DNA from: Tenrec ecaudatus
Lineage: Eukaryota; Chordata; Mammalia; Afrosoricida; Tenrecidae
Reading direction: 5' to 3'
DNA: 64,000 bases
Assembly (NCBI RefSeq): GCF_050624435.1
Contig: NC_134541.1
Location: 8,136,983 to 8,200,982 of the forward strand
The first letter of the stretch is position 1. Each line of letters begins with the position of its first letter. The notes beneath the pieces are model-generated. The model was not told where the DNA came from. It did no database searches and saw only the letters and a list, made by a program, of their open reading frames with translations. Below are positions 45,203-54,829 of this stretch, in pieces. Made by a program: the position numbers and the translations under genes.

Positions 45203-45952
45203 TCATTCATGATCAGACTTCTTGAGTCCTTTCTTTGGATAAGTACCTTTAAGTAATAAGGTGATTACAAATGAAAAGAAGGCCACTACAGTGCCTGCTG
45301 TCCTTAGGGCTTTGAACCAATTGGGATAAAGTGGCAACAGAAAAAGTTCAAAGTGTAAAGTGATCCCTAAACCTATTATTAGGGTAACTATAGCTTCATT
45401 AAGTCCTTCAGAAATAAGGAAGGCAAACCATGAAAAAACAACCGGAACTAAACTATTAGCTAAATTAAGGTAGTCTGGTTTGGCTGGACTACTTTCTGGC
45501 AGAGCAAAACCCCATCTGATCCCTCCTAAAAATGACAGGAAACTAGCTCCATAAGCCACCTGAGTAAAAGCTAACATAGGGATATAAGCCTTGGTCATCA
45601 CCATGATCAGTGGAGGAGCAACAAAGGGGACCAATCCTGCCAAAGTTAAGAATAGGGCCGGCTTTGGACTGTGAGACAGGTAAGTGATGGTGCTTGGTGA
45701 CCTGGTTGTAAGTTCTGCTTGCTTCTGTTTCTTCTTAAAACAGCATGGGGAAGTGTGATAACACCGTGTCTTGCTCTTACACACTGGACATGATGACCAG
45801 TGCCATGCCATTGAATACAAAGGGAAATAGTTCTTTTGGAGCAAGGTCTTGAGAAAAAGTTGATTTATTTTCCTGCTGGCTCCTAATCCCGAGAAAGGGT
45901 ACCTCAGCATCTTTGAAGATGCTTGAGAACATTTCTGGATGAAGTGGAACAT
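45203..45952 (-). CDS. TMEM69: TMEM69-like protein, intact retrocopy ORF
   Basis: Uninterrupted 249 codons, close to the size of mammalian TMEM69 (about 247 residues), a DUF3429-family multi-pass membrane protein whose function is poorly known. Residues 1-70 are basic and rich in Ser, with RCYHTSPC at 63-70, resembling a mitochondrial-type presequence (inference). About five hydrophobic segments follow: roughly 99-119, 123-144, 165-184, 187-209 and 216-234. The conserved-looking FLGGIRWG lies at 141-148. The C-terminus is Lys-rich. The ATG at 45952 is chosen because it matches the family N-terminus (MFHFIQK), has A at -3, and an in-frame TGA lies nine codons upstream. There is no frameshift or premature stop, which argues for a young or constrained copy. 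The parent gene must lie elsewhere; expression is unproven. Confidence 0.88.
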   Translation of the reverse strand: MFHFIQKCSQASSKMLRYPFSGLGASRKINQLFLKTLLQKNYFPLYSMAWHWSSCPVCKSKTRCYHTSPCCFKKKQKQAELTTRSPSTITYLSHSPKPALFLTLAGLVPFVAPPLIMVMTKAYIPMLAFTQVAYGASFLSFLGGIRWGFALPESSPAKPDYLNLANSLVPVVFSWFAFLISEGLNEAIVTLIIGLGITLHFELFLLPLYPNWFKALRTAGTVVAFFSFVITLLLKGTYPKKGLKKSDHE

Positions 45953-46138
45953 ACTGGGTCCTGTTGAAAGTCTTACTCAGGAAGATGCCAGGCAATCCTG
46001 ATTAACATGTCCTTAAAGCGAGTCTCGATGCCCTCCTTTCTTCATTCTCTTCGTGGCGGCCGCCAAAACGTCCTTGCCAGCGTAGAGCCAGAAAATGGAA
46101 AAGCAAAGTTCCAGAACCGCCAAAGATCGGGAAAGAGC

Positions 46139-46146
46139 ACTTCCGG
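46139..46146 (-). promoter_or_regulatory. ETS/GABP-like motif at retrocopy 5' end
   Basis: CCGGAAGT on the minus strand, six bases inside the retrocopy's 5' boundary and about 190 bp upstream of the ATG. ETS sites at transcription starts are common in housekeeping promoters. Here it may have been carried in the mRNA; activity is unknown. Confidence 0.5.
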
Positions 46147-46152
46147 CGAATC

Positions 46153-46166
46153 AAGTGGATTCATTC
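46153..46166 (+). repeat. Target-site duplication, right copy
   Basis: AAGTGGATTCATTC, exact match to 44990-45003, immediately outside the 5' end of the TMEM69 retrocopy. Confidence 0.9.
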
Positions 46167-46218
46167 TTAATATAAACCTTTTTCTCTCTATGAATATGTG
46201 TGTATATTTAAAATAAAT

Positions 46219-46383
46219 AAATCACTGCCACTGAGTCATTGCTAACTCACAGTGAGCCCCTGTGCGTTTCCATGACGGTAAACGTTTCTGGAAGTAGAAA
46301 GCCCAGTCTTTCTTCCATGGAGCTGCTGAGGGTTTCAAACTTCCAACCATGCGGATATCAGCCCACACGTAACCAGGGTTCCT
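46219..46383 (-). repeat. AfroSINE-type SINE, minus strand
   Basis: TCACTGCCACTGAGTCATTG, GGAAGTAGAAAGCCCAGTCT, GGGTTTCAAACTTCCAACCA, ending AACCAGGGTTCC; preceded by an AAATAAATAAAT tail complement region. Confidence 0.85.
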
Positions 46384-46490
46384 GTATATATATATATATA
46401 TATATATATAATATGTGTCTGTGTAGATGTATAATATATGTGTATATACACATATGTATATGTTTATACATATATATGCATATATACTAA
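46384..46490. repeat. AT-rich microsatellite
   Basis: (TA)14-like run at 46384-46412, followed by degenerate TATG/CATA sequence. Confidence 0.9.
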
Positions 46491-46493
46491 CTA

Positions 46494-46540
46494 GAGAGTC
46501 ACTATGACTCAGAATCGACTCCACAGGAGTGAGTTTGAGT
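46494..46540 (+). repeat. SINE 3' tail
   Basis: AGAGTCACTATGACTCAGAA TCGACTCC and a GGAGTGAGTTTGAGTGA tail. Confidence 0.7.
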
Positions 46541-46590
46541 GATAGCGATATAGATCAATCACTGTTTTTTGTTTCTCTAGAGGTTCCAGT

Positions 46591-46939
46591 TCAGCACAGA
46601 TCATCACCAAAACTTGGTTGTTTTCCTACCCCAAAGCAGCAGCATGATGCTCTGGGTAGGATAAGCATGGAGGTAATAACTAGAATTTCCTGGACACTCT
46701 GTGCCTGATTTACTTGAATTCTCTAAGTCTGCATTCTCCTGCTGGAAGCTCATTACAAGACCTCTCATGGAAGACAGTTGTGAATATTAAGGGAGATATC
46801 ATCCAGGAAAATATTTTAGTGCAGTTCCTGGCATGCTGATACCACGCCATGTGTGTCAGCTAGTCTACATTGCCATTGCTATTGTGAACAAATGGTTTGC
46901 ACGTGTCCTGTAGCACGTGGTCCCCAACTGATCCAGAAG
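46591..46939. other. No gene or recognisable repeat
   Basis: No recognisable feature. Confidence 0.4.
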
Positions 46940-47048
46940 AACCACAGAGAAAAGCAAGCCTGGCCATTGGCTTTTATAAAGTTTACAGCCTATAGGCAGT
47001 TTTACTCTAGGTGCCGTGAGTCAGAATTGACTCAATTACAATTGTTTG
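46940..47048 (+). repeat. SINE 3' part, plus strand
   Basis: ATAAAGTTTACAGCCTATAG, CTAGGTGCCGTGAGTCAGAA TTGACTC. Confidence 0.65.
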
Positions 47049-47139
47049 TATAACTATTTTGGCTTTGTTTTCATTATGATTATTTTATATGCACATCTAT
47101 GAAGCCAGATTACTGGATTTAGATGACACCTGTGGGATG

Positions 47140-47580
47140 GTGAGGGATCATGTCAAGTAGACATTCTTGGGGAAGGGTGGAACCCAGCTGATCAATCACA
47201 GCCTTTGTGTATAAGTGAGAGTAGAACCTCTCTTTGGACACCTGCATTCTGTTGGAGCCAGATCTTGTGTCTGGTTCCTCGATCTGAGAAGATCCCAGGA
47301 GCCACCTGAAAACGCCTGATTAGTAGATTCATTCAGTTGACTTTGGACTTCTGCATCCACAAACCATGACACTCCCCTACCCCCCACCCCTGCCCCACTA
47401 TCTCTGCTTCATCATTCTACTTCTTGTTCATTCATTCCCAAGAGTCAAGAGAAGCGTGGCTTGAACTGGCCTGGACTATGGACACAACTGTGGAAGCTAT
47501 TTCTTGATATAAATCTCTTTCTATGTTCAAAGACCTACAAGTGCCCTGGGTTGGCTTCTCTAGAGAACTGAACCTAACAC
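47140..47580 (+). mobile_element. LTR-like element
   Basis: AGGGATCATGTCAAGTAGAC, TGTTGGAGCCAGATCTTGTG, GTTGACTTTGGACTTCTGCA, TTCTTGATATAAATCTCTTT and the close GGCTTCTCTAGAGAACTGAA CCTAACACA. The end resembles the host of the TMEM69 retrocopy and suggests a MaLR/ERVL-type LTR. The start is uncertain. Confidence 0.55.
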
Positions 47581-47729
47581 AACACGCAATGCTTCTTTTG
47601 TCCCATTCGATGGTGCACTTTTCGGCACCATACATGGCTGCATTCATAGCAGTCTGTGAACACCGGGAGCCTACTCTCTCCTTGCGCAGCCCCTCGGGCT
47701 GGTCCCAGTATATTCCCAAGGAACCAGAG

Positions 47730-47938
47730 AAAACTCACTGCCATCGCGTCCAGTCCAACTCTATGCTCCTGCAGGAAACACATCAGAACTGCCCCCGGGG
47801 TTTCTAAGGCAGTAAATCTTCAAAGCAACAGAAACCCAGAATGCTTCCTCTTTCTCCCAGAGAGGGACTGGTGGTTTTGAATTACTGACCTTGTGGTTAG
47901 CAGTCAGATGCATAAGCCACTCCACCACCGGGGCTCCC
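47730..47938 (-). repeat. AfroSINE-type SINE, minus strand
   Basis: AAAACTCACTGCCATCGCGT, GAACTGCCCCCGGGGTTTCT, CTTGTGGTTAGCAGTCAGAT and head complement ACCACCGGGGCTCC. Confidence 0.9.
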
Positions 47939-48646
47939 GGTTAAACAGGAAAGATAGTAGGGCAAAAGATGGATTTCAGATCGTGTGGACTCGGTTGCCA
48001 CCGTCTGGGGCTTGGAAGTGAGAAGGATTCAGAGGGCCTGTTTACACTGAGCCCCCGAGAGAGCGCCACTCCTGGTACCTCTGTGGGCGCAGGTGGAGAG
48101 ATTGTCCATCGCCCGGCTATCTGTCACCTTCTGACCGAGTGGCGGCACGGATGAGAAACTAAAGAAAAAGACAGGTCACAGTGCCATTCCAGGTTAGCTC
48201 TTAGTAGGATGTGTCATTCCATGAAGTTTAGTTTTAAGAAAACAAAATTAGTGGCATGAACTCCAGCTGTTGACATTTTCTCCTCCCACTTCTTGGCAGC
48301 CTATTATCTCAGCTGGTCTAGGCAGGTCTCAGCAATTACCATAGTTCTGCAGGCGGCTCTCGGGCCACTTGAGCTGACACTTTGAAATATTAGCAGGGAA
48401 GTGCTGCAGGTGCCGAAGACTGGCAGAGGCCCAGGAGCAAATCTGCATCCGGCTGGAATGTTAAAAAAGTTCTACGCACACTCGCTTAGGTTATGAAGCT
48501 GTTTCAACTAGAGCAGAGAGTCCTATTTTCTCTGGCAGGCACCTTGTTGCATCTGCAAAGCCCCATCACTCTACCAACGACAAGGGAAGCGTCATGTCCT
48601 AGACTTCTGTCGGGGCGTGCGATTGCAACTGGGAGCAAAGGAAGAG

Positions 48647-48648
<2 letters not shown>
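47939..48648. other. No gene or recognisable repeat
   Basis: Single-copy-looking, moderately GC-rich. No coding frame with recognisable content. Confidence 0.45.

Positions 48649-48691
<43 letters not shown>
48649..48691 (+). repeat. (GT)n microsatellite
   Basis: About 21 uninterrupted GT units. Open frames with Cys-Val or Thr-His runs here are translations of it. Confidence 0.97.
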
Positions 48692-48692
<1 letters not shown>

Positions 48693-48923
48693 CACAGATT
48701 GACAGGATGGCATGAATCCACTGAGACAGTGCATGCAGGCTGCTGCTTCTCAGAATGCTTCAAAGGATTATGGGTCCCGACCACCCAGCCTCACATGCAG
48801 CTTCTGATGGCCAAACTGACTCTGGAGATTTCATCAATATTATGTTTGTTTTTCTTCATGGCTTTCGATCAGCTCCTCCACCTCCGGGTATTTGGAACAG
48901 AAATGAAATCAAAATCATTTCTT

Positions 48924-49204
48924 TTTTTAATTTTTTTTATTTTAACAATTTATTGGGGCTGATACAATTCTTTTCACAGTTCATACATATACATACATCA
49001 ATTGTATAAAGCACATCTGTACAGTCTTTGCCCTAATCATTTTTTTCTCTTTTCTTCTTTTACATTTTATTAGGTACTCAAACAACTCTTACCACAATCC
49101 ATACATATACATACATCAATTGTATAAAGCACATCCATACATTCCCTGCCCCAATCATTCTCAAGGCATTTGCTCTCCACTTAAGCCCCTTGCATCAGGT
49201 CCTC
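48924..49204 (-). mobile_element. Two L1 3' termini inside one target duplication
   Basis: Both are reversed tenrec-type L1 ends: 48924-49045 (TTTATTGGGGCTGATACAAT, ATACATCAATTGTATAAAGC) and 49046-49204 (CATTTTATTAGGTACTCAAA, ACCACAATCCATACATATAC). They share the ACATCAATTGTATAAAGCAC block. A perfect 15-bp direct repeat TCAAAATCATTTCTT lies only at the outer edges (48909-48923 and 49205-49219). Confidence 0.85.
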
Positions 49205-49219
49205 TCAAAATCATTTCTT

Positions 49220-49477
49220 AAAAAGCCTTCAATATTAGACAGTACTAAGGAGTTATCGCACATCTTGTTAGATGTGATGAAAAATGGTGGCCGTGGAGAA
49301 AACACCCCCCTGACTAGAGACGGACACTTAACTGGCTGGTGTAGGCACAGAGTGGCATGATCTCGGGCTTGATTTAAAGTACTATAACAGTATGAAATGT
49401 AGGGGAGTAGACATCCCCAAATGGAAGTATATATATTGGTAACGATTGATGTTGGGTAAAAGAACACACAAATCTAG
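49220..49477. other. Unassigned
   Basis: No recognisable feature. Confidence 0.4.
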
Positions 49478-49723
49478 CTTGTAGGAAGTACAGCCAGTAT
49501 GATCCTTAGAAGCTGGGATGGACATGTTTTCAGGCGAGGCCGGTCCCTGGAGAAGGACATCAAGCTTGGTGAAGTGGAGGGACAGAGAAAAAGAGGAAGG
49601 CCCTGGACAAGATGGACTGACACTGGGGCTGCAACAATGAGCTCAGACTTAGCAGTGCTTTATTCTGTTGTGCAGAGACTCTCTCTGGGTCAGAATTATC
49701 TTGACAGCACCTAACACTAACAG
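49478..49723 (+). mobile_element. RTE 3' end, plus strand
   Basis: GTAGGAAGTACAGCCAGTAT, GCCGGTCCCTGGAGAAGGAC, AAAAAGAGGAAGGCCCTGGA, CTTTATTCTGTTGTGCAGAG and the tail GACAGCACCTAACACTAACA. Confidence 0.88.
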
Positions 49724-49856
49724 CAGTTTTGAAGGTAGGTAGTACATAATAAAATAATCATAATATTATTATTGTGATTGTTTTAATATTCAAAACCAGA
49801 CTCACCGTAAGTCATCCATCAAGTATTTTGCATATGTTTTATATATCAGTATCTAC

Positions 49857-49909
<53 letters not shown>

Positions 49910-49916
49910 TATATAT
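49857..49916. repeat. (CT)n(AT)n compound microsatellite
   Basis: CT units then TA units directly at the 3' terminus of the minus-strand RTE that follows; likely expanded from its tail. Confidence 0.92.
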
Positions 49917-51665
49917 ATGTTGTTCAGTGCCATCACGTCAGCTCTGACCCATAGCGACCCAATGCACAACAGAACAAAGCACTGCCTGGTCCTGTGCCAT
50001 CCCCATAAATGGCCCCTATGCCTGTAGCCACTGTGTCAGGCAATCTCTTTGAGAGCCATTCTCTTTTTGGCTGCCCCTTTGCCTCCACAAGGACCACACT
50101 GGCTTTACTTATTCCAACACAGATTGTGTTGTCCTTTTAGCAGTTATGGTACCTTCAGTGTTCTTCTCCAGCACCACCGTTCAAATGCATTCATTCTTTC
50201 ATGGTCTTCCTTATTCAATGCCCCACTTCCACATGCATATGATACAATAGAGAATACCATGGCTTGGTTTAGGACAGCGGAGCTCAACCTATGGTTCAAA
50301 ACCCCTTTGGGAGTCGAATGAACCTTTCATAGGGGTCTCCTGATTCATAACAGTATCAAAATTACAGTTATGAGTTAGCAACAGAATAATTTTATGGTTG
50401 GGCGTCACCACAACATGGGGAACTGTATTAAAGGGTTGTGGCATTAGGAAGGTTGAGAACCACTGGTTTAGCAGAACCTTAGTCCGCAAAGTAACATCCT
50501 TGGTCTTCAATCCCATGAAGAGATCTCGTGCAGAAGATTTACCTAATGTGCTATGTCTCTTGATCTTTTGATTGTTGCTTCCATGAGGATGGATTGTGGA
50601 CCCAAGTAAGACAAACTCCTTGACAACTTCAAACTTTTCTCTATTTATCGTGATGTTAACTATTCAACTAGTTGAGATGATTTGGTCTTCCTTACATTGA
50701 GTTGTAGATCACACTGAAGTCCACAATCCTCGATCTTCATCCGGAAGTGCTTCAGTTCCTCCCCACTTTCAGCAGGCAAGGTTATGTCATCTGCATACCG
50801 CAGGATGCTAATAAGCCTTCCTCCAATCCTGATGCTCGATTCTTCTTCGTGCTATTCAGCTTCCCTGAAGTTATTGGTAGAATTCTTCAATTGCTTCATC
50901 ACCAGATTTTTTGGTTGGTGCATAAATTTCAACAATAGTTATATTGAATGGATTTATTTGAAGGTAAAGCTAGATAGAATCCTATCCCAGACAACATTGT
51001 ACTTCATGATTGATTTTTCAGTGTTCTTTTTGACAGTGAATTACATGCCATTCCTCTTGATTGTGTTATTGTCAGCATAGTAAATCACATGATTTTCTGC
51101 ATCGAACTGGCCAACATCAGTCCATTTTCACTCACTAGAATATTGATCTTTATGACTTTCATTTCACTTTTGACCTCTTCCTATTTTCCTAAATTCATGC
51201 TTTGCGTTTCCAAGTTCCGAATCTTAAGAGATTTTGCAGCTATTTCCCCCTACCTTGAGTCATACGCCATTAGCAAATAAAGATCATGAATGCTCCATTT
51301 CCACAGGTTATATTTGACTCCTGTCACCCTGATTGACTCCATACTGAGAAATCAGCTCCTCCTACATCACATTTTTAGAGTTTGCTCACCCAAGGTGCCG
51401 ATACTTGGGCACTATATCAGACAATATCTGCTTCAGTTTCATAGGCCTTCAGTATCTGCCCATGTTTCAAAGCTATGGATAAGGTTTTCATCAGTTCTTT
51501 CCTCCGAAGTGGGTGGCCATGTCCTTCTTCACTGTATGTTCTTAGTATGGAAGCTCTGCTGAAACCTGTTCACTTTGGGTGACCCTGCTGCCATGTGAAA
51601 TACCAGTGACACAGCTTCCAACATCACAGCAACACACATGCCACCACAGTAAATCTAAATGGCAT
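49917..51665 (-). mobile_element. RTE LINE with both ends, internally deleted
   Basis: Reversed RTE from the tail (TGTTGTTCAGTGCCATCACG) through the 3' region and RT up to about 50845. It then jumps to the endonuclease region (TTTTTGGTTGGTGCATAAAT, CAGCATAGTAAATCACATGA) and the 5' end (TGCCGATACTTGGGCACTAT, TCACAGCAACACACATGCCA). About 1.5 kb of RT and linker is missing. The active-site codons near 50783-50794 still read Tyr-Ala-Asp-Asp on the minus strand. It contains the SPIN insertion at 50275. Confidence 0.88.
50275..50465 (+). mobile_element. SPIN-type hAT MITE, copy B, inside RTE
   Basis: Starts CAGCGGAGCTCAACC, contains CCCCTTTGGGAGTCGAATGA, CATAACAGTATCAAAATTAC, TTTTATGGTTGGGCGTCACC, and ends GGTTGAGAACCACTG, the inverted terminal repeat. 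Flanked by 8-bp near-identical repeats GTTTAGGA (50267-50274) and GTTTAGCA (50466-50473), the length expected for hAT insertion. The RTE reads through on both sides. Full length for the ~190-bp non-autonomous form. Confidence 0.93.
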
Positions 51666-52402
51666 GTAAGTGGTGGATTTATATATTCTTAAATTCTTGA
51701 ATTAAACGGTAATGGAATTTTCTCATGAAGAGTTAGAAGTACACACACATTCACCCAGACACAATTTTACGCAAAGTTTTAAGCTTTGAGGGAAGTCCTA
51801 GTATTTTAAGCTTTGAGGGGAGTAAAAATACCAAGCGCAAATATAACACTACCATGTGGGCATGCAAACCATTTCGATATTGAGAAATGCTCTGAGTGTG
51901 TGTGGTGAATATGGATGACGGTGGAGCCAAGTGGACTCCTGCTGTCATTATGCTTTATTCCTGATGGGTTTTCTATTTAATCTCTACTGTATCAATCCAT
52001 GTTAAAATACCTATGAGCAGAGAAGATTGAAAGAGATCCATTCAGTGGAAGCACACGATCTTGGACACAGTGTCTATTCAACATATGCTACTTGAACTTG
52101 TGTCTTGTTATTTATACGTATATACCCTCTGTTCTTTGTATGTTTTAGAGAACAACATGGGCACTTGATTCCTTTGGTTCAAAGAACAATTACTGAGTTG
52201 GCCACGAGGAGCAATGATCACGTCATAACCTTGGACAATTGAGTTACTTCTCATTACTAGGACCTGGGTTACAGAGTCAGTATCAGATGGATATGAGATG
52301 ATGTGCCTGCAGCATGAATGCACTTTTGTTAAGCATGTGCATATTCATAATTATATTCAATTGGATTTGAGACTTCAATCCTTAGTATAAAATAAAAATC
52401 AA
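51666..52402. other. No gene; one short direct repeat
   Basis: TTTTAAGCTTTGAGGG occurs twice near 51776 and 51806. Otherwise unassigned, AT-rich. Confidence 0.45.
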
Positions 52403-52488
52403 TTCTAAACTCACTGCCATCGAGTTGGATCCACCTCATAGAGACCCTAGAGGACAGAGTCCAACTGCCCCTGTGGGTTTCTGATCAT
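52403..52488 (-). repeat. SINE fragment, minus strand
   Basis: AAACTCACTGCCATCGAGTT, AGAGTCCAACTGCCCCTGTG, GGTTTCTGA; truncated before the head. Confidence 0.8.
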
Positions 52489-52544
52489 GCATTGCAGTTA
52501 TATCAAAACTCAATGGGAGAATTACAATGAAGGCTCCATGGGTG

Positions 52545-54340
52545 TCATAACATTTGCAACTTCTCATGTGGCTATACTTCTTTAAGCAGCAGCAACAACA
52601 AAAGAATTGGAGACCATTGCTTGAAATGGTCCTCCACCATTCCTGCTCAGATCAGCTAATGCAGAGTAGACCATAGGACCGGTCCCACGATGAGACATGA
52701 CGTCCCCTCACTGATGCACAATGCTATGGGGGACAGCACTGGAGACACAATGCAGGGATTGTGCCCAGTCTGACCTCCACACACCAGGGCAAAACACGGA
52801 GATAGTGCAATACAGAAGCAAGGGGAGCAAAAGGAATGAAGTTCCTGCGGAATCCTGAAAAGAGACTTCTGACTTGGGGGGAAGGGCTTGGTACCTCATC
52901 ATACCCAATCAGAAAACATTCATAAGGGTCAGCAGACAGGACTGGAACTATTTTTAGATTTTTCTTTTTCTTCTCTCTTTTTTTTACATGTCTATCTATA
53001 TAAGATAGGCAGGATAAACAATCAAGAGGAGAAAGCGATGGGACCAATGACTTCCGGGGGAGAGGGGTAAGGAGGGGGTGCAGGGGAAGAGAGGGGCCAG
53101 CCAACAAACTCTGGGACAAGGGAACAACAGAGATCTAAAATTGATGACGAGGAGGGTGTAGAATGCCTGGTGGGGTTTGATCGAGTGCAATGTAGTAGAG
53201 AAGAATATGGAGAGCCGAATGAAGATCTAACATGATAGCTCAATAGGATGAAAATAACAGGAAATAGTGGAAAGAATTAGGAGGCAAAAACAGTTATAGA
53301 GGTATAAATATAGACATGCATATATGTAAATATATTAATAGAGATATAGGTCTATGCACATATATTTATATGTTAAGTATTAAGGTAGAAGACATTGGGT
53401 CTCTACATAAGCCCTCCTTCAAAGTAAGAACTGTGTTCTAATAACCTGGTATTTTGTGATGCTCACCTTCCCAACAAGACCGCTGAAGACAAAGTGGGTG
53501 AATAAGCAAATATGATGAAGAAAGCTGGTGGTGCCCAGCTATTAGAAAATATTGAGTCTGTGGTCTTAAAGGCTTGAAGTAAAACAAACGAGCATCTACC
53601 AGGGAAGCAACACAGACCACATGGAAGAAGCACATAAGCCTGTGTGATCACAAGGTGTCTCCAGGTATCAGGCATCGGAATAGCCAAAACAAACAATCAT
53701 ATCGATGCCAAATGAGGAGAGTTGGAGTAGAGATCTAGTTCCCATCTGTAGACAATTAGACATCTCCTCACAGAAGGGTTACAAGGAAGGAATGAGTCAG
53801 TCAGTATAGCACCGAAGAAACACACAACATTCTCTAGTTCTTTAATGCTTCCTCCCCACCACTATCATGACCCAGTTCTACCTTACAAATCCAGCAAGAC
53901 CAGATAAGAGCTCTCATCACATGGAATCCAGAACAGATAAACACGCCCGGAACAGTAATGGGAGCAGCTATACCATGAGGGTAGGGGGAGGTGGGGGGAG
54001 GGGCGGAAGAAAGAGGAAACTGATCCCAGTGATCAACATATAACCTCTGCCACCCACCCTTGAAGGGGAACAAACAACAGAAACGTGGATGAAGGGAGAC
54101 AGTGGATGGTATACAGTATAAAAATAACAATAATTTATAATTTATCACAAGTTCATGGAGCTTGGAAGCTGGAGGAGGGAGGGTGGGAGAAAAGAGGTAT
54201 TGATACCAAGGGCTCAAGTAGAAAGAAAATGCTTTGAAAATGATAATGACAACCTATGTACAGATGTGCTTGATACAATTGATGTATGGATTGTTGTGAG
54301 AGCTGTAAGAGCCTCCAGTAAAATGATAAGGAAGACAGAA
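52545..54340 (+). mobile_element. L1 3' UTR (tenrec-type), long copy
   Basis: The longest L1 terminus here, about 1.8 kb. GATGCACAATGCTATGGGGG, TACCTCATCATACCCAATCA, CCTTCAAAGTAAGAACTGTG, TCTGTGGTCTTAAAGGCTTG, CCATCTGTAGACAATTAGAC, CTTTAATGCTTCCTCCCCAC, GGGCTCAAGTAGAAAGAAAA, ending CCTCCAGTAAAATGATAAGG. No ORF2 remains visible, so it is 5'-truncated within or just before the 3' UTR. The 52545 start is approximate. Confidence 0.8.
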
Positions 54341-54650
54341 AGAAATTGTCCTCAACAAGAGAGGCATCTTTCTTTCTTCCCTTGGAAAATGATGGGTCTT
54401 TGTTGGTGACTACCACCATAAACAGGAAATTGTGAAAGTGATGCTAAGTAAGAACACTCATGTAGATTCGCGTGATTACTCTGAGAATACCTGTTCTGCG
54501 TGCTTTCAGCTGCCACGCAGGCATGCAGCACTTCTGCGGTTGCTGAGTGAAGAGACCACTAGCTCAGAGAGGGATGGATGTCTGAGGAGCCCAGCTGTTC
54601 CAGCACCCAACTACTGGCGTCTCGCCACCCCCAACTAGGCACCCGTTAGG
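54341..54650. other. No gene or recognisable repeat
   Basis: No recognisable feature. Confidence 0.4.
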
Positions 54651-54827
54651 CTGGTGTAAAGTCCTTTAGCTCACCCTGGATCAACCCCACATTGATAATC
54701 ACCTCATGAGAGATTACAGGCAGGAACTGCCAAGCTGGGCCCAGGCAACCCTCATATGTGTGAGCAAACTAAAACAGGTGTTATTGTTTTAAGCTATAGT
54801 TTGGTGGTTGTTTATTGTGTAGAAATA
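54651..54827 (+). repeat. Ancient LTR-like 3' end (tentative)
   Basis: ATCACCTCATGAGAGATTAC, TTATTGTTTTAAGCTATAGT TTGGTGG resembles the close of old MaLR-type LTRs. Confidence 0.4.
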
Positions 54828-54829
54828 TG

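Larger units (their letters stand above)
45004..46152 (-). mobile_element. Processed (retroposed) copy of TMEM69 mRNA
   Basis: On the minus strand this reads as a spliced mRNA: 200 bp of 5' UTR, a 249-codon CDS, 183 bp of 3' UTR and a 14-A tail (T-run 45005-45018). AATATA, a weak polyadenylation signal, lies at 45035-45040, about 16 nt before the tail. Identical 14-bp direct repeats enclose the unit. The intron-free junction between 5' UTR and CDS, the tail and the duplications together point to L1-mediated retroposition. The 5' end reaches a GC-rich stretch with an ETS-type CCGGAAGT, so the source transcript was copied to near its start. It landed in an older LTR-like repeat in the opposite orientation. 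Confidence 0.93.
44500..46590 (+). mobile_element. LTR-like element broken by later insertions
   Basis: Opens GTGTACTGGTCTTTGTGTCA ACC near 44500, continues GATGAAGGCCTGTTCCTCTC, CAGTCTTTGGGCTTCCTGCT, TTTAAACCAGACTGGACTTA to the TMEM69 insertion site, then resumes at 46167 with TTAATATAAACCTTTTTCTC TCTATG. After a SINE and an AT repeat, TTTTTGTTTCTCTAGAGGTT near 46563 looks like its end. The same end pattern closes the element at 47140-47580. Family unknown to me; MaLR/ERVL-type is plausible. Confidence 0.55.

Noticed and set aside
45777-45995. Alternative frame upstream of the TMEM69 start
   Set aside because: It starts at TTG, overlaps the TMEM69 frame out of phase and has no family match; the ATG at 45952 fits the TMEM69 N-terminus.
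48649-48691. Cys-Val and Thr-His repeat peptides
   Set aside because: Translations of the GT microsatellite.
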